A stretch of DNA of 64,000 bases. Source: Planctomycetota bacterium (GTDB taxonomy: Bacteria; Planctomycetota; UBA1135; GCA-002748355). Under the pieces are notes generated by a model that saw only the letters and a list, made by a program, of their open reading frames with translations, searched no databases and was not told the DNA's origin. Shown piece after piece: positions 42,803 through 50,993 of the stretch (position 1 is the first letter of the stretch; every line of letters starts with the position of its first letter). The stretch spans positions 1 through 64,000 of the forward strand of contig JACKHW010000006.1 of the NCBI GenBank assembly GCA_020638795.1, read 5' to 3'. The translations under genes and the position numbers were made by a program.

Positions 42803-44892
42803 ACGGCGGTTCCTCCAACTGCAGTCGCGCGCCGCTCGACGGAGATCACGGGCCGCCTCAGCATCAGCAATGCCGGGAGCACGACGAGGTCCGCCGCGAG
42901 CGCGAGTGCGATCGTCGCGGCGGCGAGCAGACCGAAGTCGCGCGTCGTCGAGAGCGACCCGGTCAAACTCGCGAGAAACCCGCAAACGAGTGCGAGGGAG
43001 GTGATACCGATCGCGGCGCCTACGCTCTGGAGCGCTTCGACGATTGCGAGGCGACGCTCGACTCCGGTGAGGATCGCACGGCGATATCGGTGGACGAAGT
43101 GGATCGTGTCATCGACGACGATGCCGAGCATGGCCGAGCCGATCATTGCCGTCGCGACGTTGAGTGACTGCCCGAGTGCAGCGATCGCGCCGTAGATCAT
43201 CATCGCGGGCAGAGCGTTCGGGATGAGCGCCATCACCGCGAGCGCGACCGACCGGAACGCGGCCAAGAACACGAAGAAGAGCACGACGAGCATGACGACG
43301 ATGCCTGCGGATCGTCGTGTGACGAGATGCTCGGAGTCCCGCGCTACGCGCACGAGCGTCCCAGTGGCGCGCGCACGAGGTATGCCGGCATCGCGAGCCG
43401 CAAGCTCGACACCTTCAAGCAACGCGCATTGCCCCGCGCTACCGCGGAGATCCGTGATCAAAGGTATGAGGATCGATCCACGCTCCGAGCGACGTGGCAT
43501 ACCCCCGAGACCGAGACAGCCGTGCACCCTGGTCGCACGTAGGGTCGCGGAAACCACACGATCGTCGAGAAGACCGAGCGGCCTCGCTTCGTCGTCCAGA
43601 ATGAGGTCGAAGCGCATCGCGCTCACGCCTGCAGCCGTGATCGCCTCGAGGTCCTGCCGAAAGGCATGTGTCCTTGGCAGGATCTGCAGAGGATCCGTAT
43701 CCGCCCGAAGACGCGGCAGCCACGCACCCGACATCACGGACAATGCAACGGTCGCCACCGCAACGAGGCCGCGACGACGATAGAGTCGTGCCGTGGCACG
43801 ACGGAAGAACGCACGCATGCCTTCGCTTCGCGCACGCAGGCGGCGAATGCGATCCCCGCGTGCGGCGATCACGAGGATTGCAGGTGCGACCGTGAAGCTC
43901 GTCACGAAGGCGAGCACGACACCGAGCGACGCAAACGTGCCGAATCGCGCGACCGCCGGAATGTCGCTGGTCCACAGCGTCAAGAATCCCGCGATCGTGG
44001 TGCCGGTGGTCCAGAGCGCCGGCACCCTCAGATCGATGATCGACTCGACCGCCGCCGACTCGGGTTCGAAGCCGCGTGAACGCTGACCGAGGTAGCCCTC
44101 GATGACGTGGATCGCACTCGCGACCGCCACGGTCATCAGAACTGGCTCGAGCAAGCCGGATAGCGGATCGACGGCGTGGCCTGCAACGGCGTGGAGCCCA
44201 CCGGTGGACACGACGGCGATCGCAGCCGGCAAGAGCGCGGCAGCGACGATCGCGAGGTGGCGGTAGATCAAGAACAAGACGACCGCCAGCACGAGCGCCA
44301 CGACGGGGAAGACTCTCTGCTGTTCGTCGGCAACCGCGCGGGCAATCGCGACTTCGCCGGCGATCTGACCACTGATCAGTGGCTGTGCTGCGGTCGGTCG
44401 AACCTCTCGAACGAGCGCACGCACGTGCTCGAGCGCTGACTCACAATTCCGTGACGCCTCGTCGGTCAACGCCAACTCGAAGAGCGTCAGGGTCTGGGAT
44501 GCGATCGGAAGCCGATCGAGCCGGGCCGTGATCGGATCGTCTGCCAGGACGACGCTCAGCTTCTCGACCTCGGCGGCGTCCTCGTTCTTGCGCTGTGCAC
44601 TCCGCCACGAGAGGCCGACGACGATGGACCGATCCGGCCCAAAATCGCGGATGCGCTCTTCCATCGTCCGCGCGTCTTGCGTGCCGACCGACTTGAGCGA
44701 CTCGTTGTGGATGTCGATGCGAGCGCGACTCCGCTGGCGAGCGAGTTCGAGGGTCGGGAGGACCGCGACGACGAGCAGGAGCACTGCGAGACGGCGTGAA
44801 AGACGCCGGCGCGTGGAGTCTTGCGACGGCGCTCGATCTGGCTCGGACAAGGACACGACCACCTCATGTGCACGTGGCGTGCCAGCCGCCAC
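42799..44892 (-). CDS. MMPL/RND-family transporter (HpnN-like)
   Basis: Up to 697 aa, with about twelve transmembrane helices in two halves. RND-type repeat blocks (VVALVLAVVLFLIYRHLAIVAAALLPAAIAVVSTGGL and GIVVMLVVLFFVFLAAFRSVALAVMALIPNALPAMMIY) and the intervening periplasmic domains are clear, as is MIGSAMLGIVVDDTIHFVHRY with the proton-relay acidic residues. MMPL proteins export lipids such as hopanoids and mycolates. The start is uncertain: a GTG at 44856 has GAGG upstream, and a sigma54-like motif lies at 44869-44884. Overlapped by the FAD gene, it is probably the lipid exporter of this locus. Confidence 0.85.
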   Translation of the reverse strand: MAAGTPRAHEVVVSLSEPDRAPSQDSTRRRLSRRLAVLLLVVAVLPTLELARQRSRARIDIHNESLKSVGTQDARTMEERIRDFGPDRSIVVGLSWRSAQRKNEDAAEVEKLSVVLADDPITARLDRLPIASQTLTLFELALTDEASRNCESALEHVRALVREVRPTAAQPLISGQIAGEVAIARAVADEQQRVFPVVALVLAVVLFLIYRHLAIVAAALLPAAIAVVSTGGLHAVAGHAVDPLSGLLEPVLMTVAVASAIHVIEGYLGQRSRGFEPESAAVESIIDLRVPALWTTGTTIAGFLTLWTSDIPAVARFGTFASLGVVLAFVTSFTVAPAILVIAARGDRIRRLRARSEGMRAFFRRATARLYRRRGLVAVATVALSVMSGAWLPRLRADTDPLQILPRTHAFRQDLEAITAAGVSAMRFDLILDDEARPLGLLDDRVVSATLRATRVHGCLGLGGMPRRSERGSILIPLITDLRGSAGQCALLEGVELAARDAGIPRARATGTLVRVARDSEHLVTRRSAGIVVMLVVLFFVFLAAFRSVALAVMALIPNALPAMMIYGAIAALGQSLNVATAMIGSAMLGIVVDDTIHFVHRYRRAILTGVERRLAIVEALQSVGAAIGITSLALVCGFLASLTGSLSTTRDFGLLAAATIALALAADLVVLPALLMLRRPVISVERRATAVGGTAV
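44869..44884 (-). promoter_or_regulatory. Sigma54-like motif toward the MMPL gene
   Basis: On the minus strand TGGCAC, five bases, GTGCA: a perfect -24 element and one mismatch in the -12 element, with GG-N10-GC spacing. Transcription would start near 44858, so a GTG at 44856 would be almost leaderless. Weak on its own, but it mirrors the better plus-strand site at 45027. Confidence 0.3.
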
Positions 44893-45026
44893 CGACCACT
44901 GGGCAGCCTCGATTCGAGATCACCCGGCCCGCAACCGTGTATGTTTTGCACGCATTGCCGTGTCATGATTACACGAAACCCGCGACGGATGCCGCCCGGG
45001 GACTGGTGGGACCGCGCGCCGGAACT

Positions 45027-45042
45027 TGGCCCGGGCTTTGCG
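45027..45042 (+). promoter_or_regulatory. Sigma54 promoter of the PKS operon
   Basis: TGGCCC, five bases, TTGCG, with GG-N10-GC spacing. It sits 116 bp before the first gene of the PKS operon and downstream of the divergent MMPL start, about 5 kb from a sigma54-dependent activator gene. Transcription would start near 45053, placing the 15-bp tandem repeats in the leader. Confidence 0.55.
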
Positions 45043-45063
45043 ACCCGTCCACCGTGCCCGAAC

Positions 45064-45153
45064 CAGTCATCACTCGACGAGTCATCACTCGGCCAGTCAT
45101 CACTCGGCCAGTCATCACTCGGCCAGTCCTGACCCGACCAGCCACGACCTGAG
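45064..45153 (+). repeat. Six tandem 15-bp units in the PKS-operon leader
   Basis: Units CAGTCATCACTCGAC, GAGTCATCACTCGGC, CAGTCATCACTCGGC twice, then degenerate CAGTCCTGACCCGAC and CAGCCACGACCTGAG follow one another and end 4 bp before the ATG at 45158. The last two copies have diverged most. The region could be read as a HHSAS repeat in frame with the gene, but it has no signal-peptide character. Confidence 0.75.
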
Positions 45154-45157
45154 AGCC

Positions 45158-46420
45158 ATGAACCGACCGACCATGATCCGCAGCATTCTGGTGACCCTCG
45201 GCGTCTTCGCACTCATCGCGTGGACCGCCATCGGCGCTGCCGCGTGGTGGTCGGTCCAATCGAAGATCCACGTCACGATCGCGGACGACGATGCCAACAG
45301 CCATGGGGTCTCGGAGATCGCCCTGCTCCGCGACACCGTCCAGACGATCCATGGCGATCTCGCGTCGCTTCGCGCCGACCTCGGTAAGAGTTTCGGCGAA
45401 CTCGCGACGCAACTCGACGGCGCAGCGGAAGACCGCTCGACACGAACCGTCGCGACGCTCGAGGCGCGACTCGCAGGACTCGAGTCTCGCCTGCAGCGAA
45501 CCGAAGCAGCGCTGCAGTCACAGCGTGAGGCCGCGGAGCAGCAACGAGCCGCGCTGACGGATCGCCTGCAGACGATCGCACAATCGATCAAGAATCGCCC
45601 GGCTGTGTTGCCAGGTGCCGGCAACGACTCCGCAGCGCCACCACCCGTCACGGTTCCGGCGATCACGACTCCAGAAGACGCGTCTCCGGCAGTCACGTCT
45701 CCGGCAGTCACGTCTCCGGCAGTCACGTCTCCGGCAGTCACGTCGCCGGCAGTGGCGCAGGCACCAGAGGCCGCCGCACCGCTCGAACCGAGCCCCGAAG
45801 AGATCCAGAGCACCCCGGCAGCCCCGACCAAGACCCCCGCGAAGACGCGCTTCCTCTCGTTCTCGATCGCGTCGTCCGGCGTCGATTTCGGTGCCAAGAC
45901 ACGCTTCGTCGTCCTGCCCGCACTGTCGCGCGTCGGATTCGATGCGAAGAGCACGCTTCACGACTTCACGGGCGTCACGTCCAAGCTCGAAGGAAACCTC
46001 GAGACGACCCTCGAGAATCCTGCAGCGGGAGCGTCCGGCGCCATCTCCGTCGACGCATCCAGCTTGGTCACCGGGCTCGATGGGCGAGACGAAGCGATGC
46101 GCGAGCACCTCGACACGACCCATCACGACAAGATCGAGTTCCGACTCGAGAGCATTGCGGACGCGGTATCGGACACCGAAACGAAAGCGGTCCGAGGTAC
46201 GGCGAAGGGAACGATGACGATCCGCGGCAAATCGAACGCCTTCACGATGCCGATCGAGATGAAACTCGACGATGCACAACGACTCGTCGTCGAAGGCCAG
46301 GGCTCGCTCGACCTACCCGACTACGAAGTGCCGGTACCCAACAAGCTCGGCCTGATCAGCATGAACAAGACCGTCAAGGTCTGGATCGCGCTGCGCATGC
46401 GCGCGCAGCGAGGCGAATGA
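45158..46420 (+). CDS. Membrane-anchored YceI-like lipid-binding protein
   Basis: 420 aa from ATG 45158. An N-terminal hydrophobic segment (SILVTLGVFALIAWTAIGAAAWW) anchors the protein. A coiled-coil (ARLAGLESRLQRTEAALQSQREAAEQQRAALTDRLQTIAQ) follows, then a proline-rich linker containing five PAVTS-type repeats. The last 150 residues (FVVLPALSRVGFDAKSTLHDFTGVTSKLEGNLE to DYEVPVPNKLGLISMNKTVKVWIALRM) are a YceI domain. YceI proteins bind polyisoprenoid lipids in an extended lipocalin-like barrel. It heads the type III PKS operon and may carry the lipid product or precursor. Confidence 0.82.
   Translation: MNRPTMIRSILVTLGVFALIAWTAIGAAAWWSVQSKIHVTIADDDANSHGVSEIALLRDTVQTIHGDLASLRADLGKSFGELATQLDGAAEDRSTRTVATLEARLAGLESRLQRTEAALQSQREAAEQQRAALTDRLQTIAQSIKNRPAVLPGAGNDSAAPPPVTVPAITTPEDASPAVTSPAVTSPAVTSPAVTSPAVAQAPEAAAPLEPSPEEIQSTPAAPTKTPAKTRFLSFSIASSGVDFGAKTRFVVLPALSRVGFDAKSTLHDFTGVTSKLEGNLETTLENPAAGASGAISVDASSLVTGLDGRDEAMREHLDTTHHDKIEFRLESIADAVSDTETKAVRGTAKGTMTIRGKSNAFTMPIEMKLDDAQRLVVEGQGSLDLPDYEVPVPNKLGLISMNKTVKVWIALRMRAQRGE
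45681..45755 (+). repeat. Five 15-bp units inside the YceI linker
   Basis: CGTCTCCGGCAGTCA repeats four times and a fifth varied copy (CGTCGCCGGCAGTGG) follows, encoding repeated Pro-Ala-Val-Thr-Ser. The unit length is a multiple of three, so copy-number change would alter only linker length. Confidence 0.8.
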
Positions 46421-46863
46421 TCATGGCAGCCTCGCGACGCGTCAGAATCGCGCTCCTCACCGCGCTCGTCGCTCCTGGATGCATCCCGTCGAACGTCGTG
46501 GCGAAGGAGAACCGCGCCGTGGAGCTCGACGACTTCGAGATCGAGATCGAAGGCAAGCCGTGGAGTGCACCTACCGCGGACGCGATTCCCGGGGTGTGGC
46601 GTTCCTTCCGCATCACGGGGGACGCCGCCGCCAGCCTCGCCGAGATCGCGTATTCCTTCGGGCAGGCCGGGACGTACAGCGGTGCGGCACTGAGTTTCGG
46701 TGCCGAGTTGCCGACCTTCGAAGTCCTGCAAGGCACTTGGGCCATCGACGATCGTGGATTCGTGCTCGATGGCGAACCTGTCGCCTGCCGTGTTCGCGAG
46801 GGCGTCCTCGAATTCGAAGCGCCGGCGGGCGCCGTCTATCTGCGCCGTATCGCGCTGCGATGA
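46417..46863 (+). CDS. Lipoprotein of unknown function in the PKS operon
   Basis: 148 aa, overlapping the YceI gene by 4 nt (ATGA). The signal (VRIALLTALVAPGC) ends in a lipobox. The body is a small beta-rich domain (VELDDFEIEIEGKPWSAP, FRITGDAAASLAEIAYSFGQAGTYSGAALSFG, EVLQGTWAIDDRGFVLDG). No family recognised. Tight coupling to the YceI and methyltransferase genes argues for a role in the same envelope process. Confidence 0.72.
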   Translation: MIMAASRRVRIALLTALVAPGCIPSNVVAKENRAVELDDFEIEIEGKPWSAPTADAIPGVWRSFRITGDAAASLAEIAYSFGQAGTYSGAALSFGAELPTFEVLQGTWAIDDRGFVLDGEPVACRVREGVLEFEAPAGAVYLRRIALR

Positions 46864-47585
46864 CGGAGAACTCGATGGCCGGCAGAAACGACCTCACGAT
46901 CTACGATCGAAACGCGAACGAATGGGACGATGCCGATTCGCGCACGTTCCGGTCGCTGCATTCGGTCGGCGCGTCGAGGCTCGATCGTCTTCGCGCGTGG
47001 CTCTCCAGGGACGACTGGGGAATCGTCGCCGATATCGGCAGCGGTGGCGGCATTCTCGCGTCGCGCATCGCCTCGCATGCCGGACGCGTCTTCGCGTTCG
47101 ATCGCAGTTTTGCGAGCCTCGATCGACTCGCACAGCGGTCGATCCCATCACTGACCTGCGTGCGCGCCGATGCGACGTGTCTGCCAATCTCGAGTGGGTC
47201 CGTCGATGTCGCGCTACTCGCGGACATCATCGAACACGTCGAGGACTGGCCAGCCGTGCTGTCCGAGGCGGCTCGCATCGTAAAGCCGGGCGGACACGTC
47301 TACGTCAGCACGATCAATCGCAGCAGGCGAGCGACCGTTCTCGCGGTACATCTTGCCGAAGGACTCGGCTACGTACCGAAGGGCACCCACGATCCCGCAC
47401 TCTTCGTCCGACCAGAAGAACTCGAGCGCGTGGGGCGCGAGAACGCCTTGGTCCTCACGAGGATCACGGGCGAACGGCCGCGAGTGATGCAAACCCTCAT
47501 GCGGCGCCGACTCGTGATGCAGTCATCGCCGAGCACCGCGGTGTCCTACTGCGCGCTGTTTCGCAAGGCGGAGCGAGCGGCATGA
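46860..47585 (+). CDS. UbiG/UbiE-like SAM-dependent methyltransferase
   Basis: 241 aa from the ATG overlapping the previous stop (ATGA). Motifs: IYDRNANEWDDADS (UbiG-like front), GIVADIGSGGGILASRIASHAGRVFAFDRS (SAM loop), VDVALLADIIEHVEDW, and LSEAARIVKPGGHVYVSTINRS. This family methylates quinone and phenol rings. In the operon it is followed by a membrane methyltransferase and the type III PKS, so O- or C-methylation of a phenolic lipid or quinone is the most plausible role. Confidence 0.85.
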   Translation: MTENSMAGRNDLTIYDRNANEWDDADSRTFRSLHSVGASRLDRLRAWLSRDDWGIVADIGSGGGILASRIASHAGRVFAFDRSFASLDRLAQRSIPSLTCVRADATCLPISSGSVDVALLADIIEHVEDWPAVLSEAARIVKPGGHVYVSTINRSRRATVLAVHLAEGLGYVPKGTHDPALFVRPEELERVGRENALVLTRITGERPRVMQTLMRRRLVMQSSPSTAVSYCALFRKAERAA

Positions 47586-48346
47586 GAGACGGCGATTCGC
47601 GAGGTGCTCGCGTCCTTTCGTTGGCGCTCGGGGTTCTCTGCCACACGATGTTCGCCGTTGGCGTCGCGTGCATGGCGATAGGCCTGTGGACCGGGCTTCG
47701 CAGCGGACGTGGCAACCTCACGGGTGCTTCTGCAATCGCCGCGGACATCGTGCTCGCGGTCCAGTTTCCAATCCTCCACTCGTGGTTTCTGACGCACCGT
47801 GGGCGACGTGTCTTGACGGCACCGTTCCCGCGCGCCTTCGGGCGCGACGTCGTCACTACGTTGTTCGCGACGTTTGCCTCGATCCAACTCATCGCCGTGT
47901 TCGCGCTGTGGTCCCCGATCGGCCCGGTGCTCTTCGAACCACGAGGAACCGCGTGGATCGTCGCCGCGACGCTCTACGGGTCCTCGTGGCTCCTGCTCGC
48001 GAAGTCGATGCTCGACGCCGGGCTCGGCATCCAGACCGGCTGGACAGGCTGGTCCGCCGTGGCGCGGGGACGGTCGCCACGCTACGGCCCTCTGCCGACG
48101 CGCGGGCTCTTCGCGCTGTGTCGCCAGCCGATCTACTTCGCGTTCTTCGCGATTCTGATCACGGCACCGGTCTGGACTGCGGACAGAGTTCTGTTGGTCG
48201 GGGTTTGGGGATCGTACTGCCTCGCCGGCCCGCTCCTCAAAGAAGCGCGCTTCGCTGCGATCTTCGGTAACGGATTCGCGGAATACCGAACACGCGTGCC
48301 CTACTTCTTCCCGAGATGGACCATTCGACGAAAGGAAACGCCTTGA
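47582..48346 (+). CDS. Membrane-embedded methyltransferase (ICMT/PEMT-like)
   Basis: 254 aa, ATGA overlap. Several transmembrane helices (LSLALGVLCHTMFAVGVACMAI, IAADIVLAVQFPILHSWFL, LFATFASIQLIAVFALWS, AWIVAATLYGSSWLLLAKSML) precede a C-terminal part with YGPLPTRGLFALCRQPIYFAFFAILITAPVW and LKEARFAAIFGNGFAEYRTRVPYFFP. The RQPIYFAF and E..F...F..Y...VP pattern is that of isoprenylcysteine/phospholipid methyltransferases. Membrane methyltransferases of this fold accompany type III PKS genes in phenolic-lipid loci (SrsB of Streptomyces griseus, from memory). Confidence 0.78.
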   Translation: MRDGDSRGARVLSLALGVLCHTMFAVGVACMAIGLWTGLRSGRGNLTGASAIAADIVLAVQFPILHSWFLTHRGRRVLTAPFPRAFGRDVVTTLFATFASIQLIAVFALWSPIGPVLFEPRGTAWIVAATLYGSSWLLLAKSMLDAGLGIQTGWTGWSAVARGRSPRYGPLPTRGLFALCRQPIYFAFFAILITAPVWTADRVLLVGVWGSYCLAGPLLKEARFAAIFGNGFAEYRTRVPYFFPRWTIRRKETP

Positions 48347-49410
48347 GAATCGCGAGTGTAGGAGCGGCCTTTCCAAGCCACCGCTACCGGCAAGAGGAGA
48401 TCCTCGAACAACTCGGGGTCTTGTGGAACCAAAACGGAGAGTTCTCGAAGCGCCTCGCCGCGTTGCACGGCAACACGCGTGTCCAGAGTCGACACCTCTC
48501 GCTACCGCTCGAACAGTACGGTCGCATGGAGACCTTCGGGCAGGCGAACGACGCTTGGATCGACACGGCACTCGACGTCGGTGAAGCCGCCGTGCGGGAT
48601 GCACTCGAACGCGCCGACGTCGAAGCTTCGGACATCGGCGCACTGTTCTTCGTGACCGTCACCGGACTCGCGACTCCGTCGATCGACGCTCGGCTGATGA
48701 ACCGCCTTTGCTTTCGCCCCGACCTGCGGCGATCGCCGCTCTTCGGGCTCGGATGCGTTGCCGGCGCGGCAGGACTCTCGCGAGCCGCAGACTACGTCCG
48801 CGCCTACCCTGATCAGGCGGCCGTGTTGCTCTCGGTCGAGCTCTGCTCGCTGACGTTCCAACAAGGCGATCGATCCGTGCCCAACATGATCGCAACAGGC
48901 CTGTTCGGCGACGCAGCGAGCGCCGTCGTGCTCTGCGGCGACGACTTCGCCCGCGACCATGCACTCGACCATTCACTGCCCGAGATCGTCGCCACACATT
49001 CGGTCTTCTACCCGGACAGCGAAGACGTGATGGGTTGGACCGTCTCGGAAAACGGCTTCAAGCTCGTGCTCTCGTCGGCAGTTCCCGAAGTCGTGCGGAA
49101 ACACGTTGGACGCGATGTCGATGACTTGCTCGCGAACCACGGCCTCGGACGCGGCGACGTCGGCGCGTGGATCTGCCACAGCGGCGGCCCGAAGGTCCTC
49201 ACTGCGATTCAAGAGTCACTCGGCCTGAGCGAGAACGATCTCGCGGTCACGTGGAACAACCTCGAACGCTTCGGCAACGTGTCGAGCGCATCGGTACTGC
49301 TCGTGCTCAAGGACACGATCGAAGAGCACCGTCCTGCGCGCGGCGCATACGGTGTGCTGCTGGCGCTCGGTCCGGGGTTCTGTGCCGAACTCGTGCTGCT
49401 GCGCTTCTGA
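48343..49410 (+). CDS. Type III polyketide synthase (chalcone-synthase-like)
   Basis: 355 aa from TTG 48343 (GAAAGGAA upstream, TTGA overlap with the preceding gene); ATG 48316 would overlap by 31 nt. Thiolase-fold catalytic residues: Cys138 in GLGCVAGAAGLSRA, His279 in ICHSGGPK, Asn312 in ERFGNVSSASVL. Also present are FFVTVTGLATPSIDARLMNRL and LATNGLFGDAAS-like IATGLFGDAASAVVL. Bacterial enzymes of this group extend long acyl-CoA starters with malonyl-CoA to alkylpyrones or alkylresorcinols. It is the last gene of an operon of lipid-binding, lipoprotein and methyltransferase genes. Confidence 0.93.
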   Translation: MRIASVGAAFPSHRYRQEEILEQLGVLWNQNGEFSKRLAALHGNTRVQSRHLSLPLEQYGRMETFGQANDAWIDTALDVGEAAVRDALERADVEASDIGALFFVTVTGLATPSIDARLMNRLCFRPDLRRSPLFGLGCVAGAAGLSRAADYVRAYPDQAAVLLSVELCSLTFQQGDRSVPNMIATGLFGDAASAVVLCGDDFARDHALDHSLPEIVATHSVFYPDSEDVMGWTVSENGFKLVLSSAVPEVVRKHVGRDVDDLLANHGLGRGDVGAWICHSGGPKVLTAIQESLGLSENDLAVTWNNLERFGNVSSASVLLVLKDTIEEHRPARGAYGVLLALGPGFCAELVLLRF

Positions 49411-49415
49411 CGAAG

Positions 49416-49910
49416 TCAGATCGCTGCGAGGGCAGCGTCGTAGTTGGGCTCTTGCGCGATCTCAGGAACGAGCTCGGCGTGCTTCACGACGTCGTTGCCG
49501 TCGAGCACGAGCACGGCACGTGCACAAAGTCCTTTGAGTGGACCGTCGGTCATCTCGACACCGTAGTCACGAGCGAATCCACTGCGAAATGCGGAGAGCG
49601 TCTCTGCATTTTCGACGCCTTCGGCGCCGCAGAAGCGCTTCTGTGCGAAGGGCAAGTCGCGGCTGACGTGGAGGACGACGACGTCGTTGCGCCCCGCGAG
49701 CTTCTCCTGGAAGTTCTTGACCGAGAGCGCGCAAACGCCCGTGTCGATGCTCGGGAAGATGTTGAGGACCTTCGTCTTGCCCGCGTAGTTCGCGAGCGAA
49801 GCTTCGCTGAGGTCTTGCTTGACGAAGGTCGCTGCCGGCGCCTTCTTGCCGGCCGCAGGAAGCTCACCGTTGGTGGTGATCGGGTTGCCCTTGAGAGTGA
49901 TCTTGCTCAT
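49416..49910 (-). CDS. tpx: Thiol peroxidase Tpx
   Basis: 164 aa atypical 2-Cys peroxiredoxin. Motifs: ITLKGNPITTNGELPAAGKKAP (family start), NIFPSIDTGVCALSV with the peroxidatic Cys (the usual residue after DT is Pro/Asp, here Gly), and RFCGAEGVENAETLSAFR with the resolving Cys. It reduces lipid and organic peroxides with thioredoxin. Convergent with the PKS gene, 5 bp apart. Confidence 0.93.
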   Translation of the reverse strand: MSKITLKGNPITTNGELPAAGKKAPAATFVKQDLSEASLANYAGKTKVLNIFPSIDTGVCALSVKNFQEKLAGRNDVVVLHVSRDLPFAQKRFCGAEGVENAETLSAFRSGFARDYGVEMTDGPLKGLCARAVLVLDGNDVVKHAELVPEIAQEPNYDAALAAI

Positions 49911-49994
49911 GGGCGGAACGATGGCACAGAGTCGGCGCGGAATCTCGCGGAAACCGGATCGTTCGCATGGGCGGATCTCCGCGCCGTCGCGACA

Positions 49995-50396
49995 TCACTT
50001 CATGGCGGACATGCGCTTGCTGAAGTCCGTCATGAACTTCTGGACGTCTTCTCCGATTCCCTCGACCTGCATGAGCTTCTGCATGGCCGCCCCCATTCTT
50101 TGAGTGAAGCTAGCCATGCTCTTCGTCATCTTTTCGTCGAGCTTCTTCTTGGTCTCGGCATCGGGTTCACCGAGCGCCTTCACTTCCTTGCCGATGCTTT
50201 CGATGCTCGTCATGACGGCATCGAGTTTGGGCTTGGCGGCTTCCCAGCTCGCCTTGTCCTTGACCGACTCGAGGGTGTCGGCGACCTTCGTCAATTGGTC
50301 GGTGGTCTGCTCCATCAGGGCTTCATGGGAAGGGCCGCTACAGGACGAGAGGAGCAGCAGACACGCGCTGAGCGCGGACAGGGCGAAGTGCTTCAC
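49995..50396 (-). CDS. Helical lipoprotein of unknown function
   Basis: 133 aa from GTG 50396, with a lipoprotein signal (VKHFALSALSACLLLLSSC). Three long amphipathic helices follow (HEALMEQTTDQLTKVADTLESVKDKASWEAAKPKLDAVMTSIESIGKEVKAL, ETKKKLDEKMTKSMASFTQRMGAAMQKLMQ), giving a coiled-coil character. No known family. The 189 bp between this start and the next gene contain no recognisable feature. Confidence 0.65.
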   Translation of the reverse strand: MKHFALSALSACLLLLSSCSGPSHEALMEQTTDQLTKVADTLESVKDKASWEAAKPKLDAVMTSIESIGKEVKALGEPDAETKKKLDEKMTKSMASFTQRMGAAMQKLMQVEGIGEDVQKFMTDFSKRMSAMK

Positions 50397-50585
50397 GATT
50401 CGGGTTCTCGCGTGAGGATCGAAAAGCGACGAACGATAGGCAGGACGCACCGGCAGCGCGAGCCTCGTCGGATACGGACCCGCGTTTTTCGCACACGACG
50501 CTCGATCCCCCCGCGATCTCCGGAAGCGGCAAGACCTCGTCGGCAAGGCCAGGAAATCGGCAAGTACGTTGAAATCCGAGTCCAT

Positions 50586-50993
50586 TCAACGGGCAGCCAA
50601 AGCAGCTCGCACGAGCGCAACCAGCAGACACAACCCACCGATCGGCACGAGCAGCACACCGAGCGATGGATCGCCTTCGAAGTTGAGGACCCCACCCAGG
50701 AAGAACCCCAGTGGCATGAGCGCCGAGCCAACGCGTAGCCAACGGGAGATCGCGGCAATGTTCTGCTCGTCGCGCAAGTAACGATCGGCGACCACAGCGT
50801 AGACGAGACACAAGATGCCGAGGATGTTGCCGTGCGCGTGCGCCAAGGTCCACAACTCACGACGCATGTCACTGCCCAGATAGACCTGCACCTTCAACGC
50901 ATGGAGCGCTTCGAGCGTCAGTCCTGCCGGCAACGAGATCGCGAGTAGATACCATCCGAAGACGACGGTCTTTCGAAGTGCCATGTCTGTCAT
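50586..50993 (-). CDS. Four-helix membrane protein coupled to the octaheme cytochrome
   Basis: 135 aa, start overlapping the cytochrome stop by 4 nt (ATGA). Four hydrophobic segments (VVFGWYLLAISLPAGLTLEAL, GNILGILCLVYAVVADRYL, VGSALMPLGFFLGGVLNF, VLLVPIGGLCLLVALVRAAL) and a His-containing LWTLAHAHGN. It could anchor or couple the cytochrome to the membrane quinone pool; this is inference from the gene pair. Confidence 0.65.
   Translation of the reverse strand: MTDMALRKTVVFGWYLLAISLPAGLTLEALHALKVQVYLGSDMRRELWTLAHAHGNILGILCLVYAVVADRYLRDEQNIAAISRWLRVGSALMPLGFFLGGVLNFEGDPSLGVLLVPIGGLCLLVALVRAALAAR

Noticed and set aside
45064..45153. CRISPR array
   Set aside because: The 15-bp units are contiguous without spacers and there are no cas genes.
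45026..45157. Upstream start for the YceI gene encoding an HHSAS repeat
   Set aside because: It would put a repeat with no signal character before the membrane anchor; ATG 45158 fits better.
49167..50738. A 523-residue plus-strand open frame across the PKS end, tpx and a lipoprotein
   Set aside because: It overlaps three recognised genes in other frames and has no motif.
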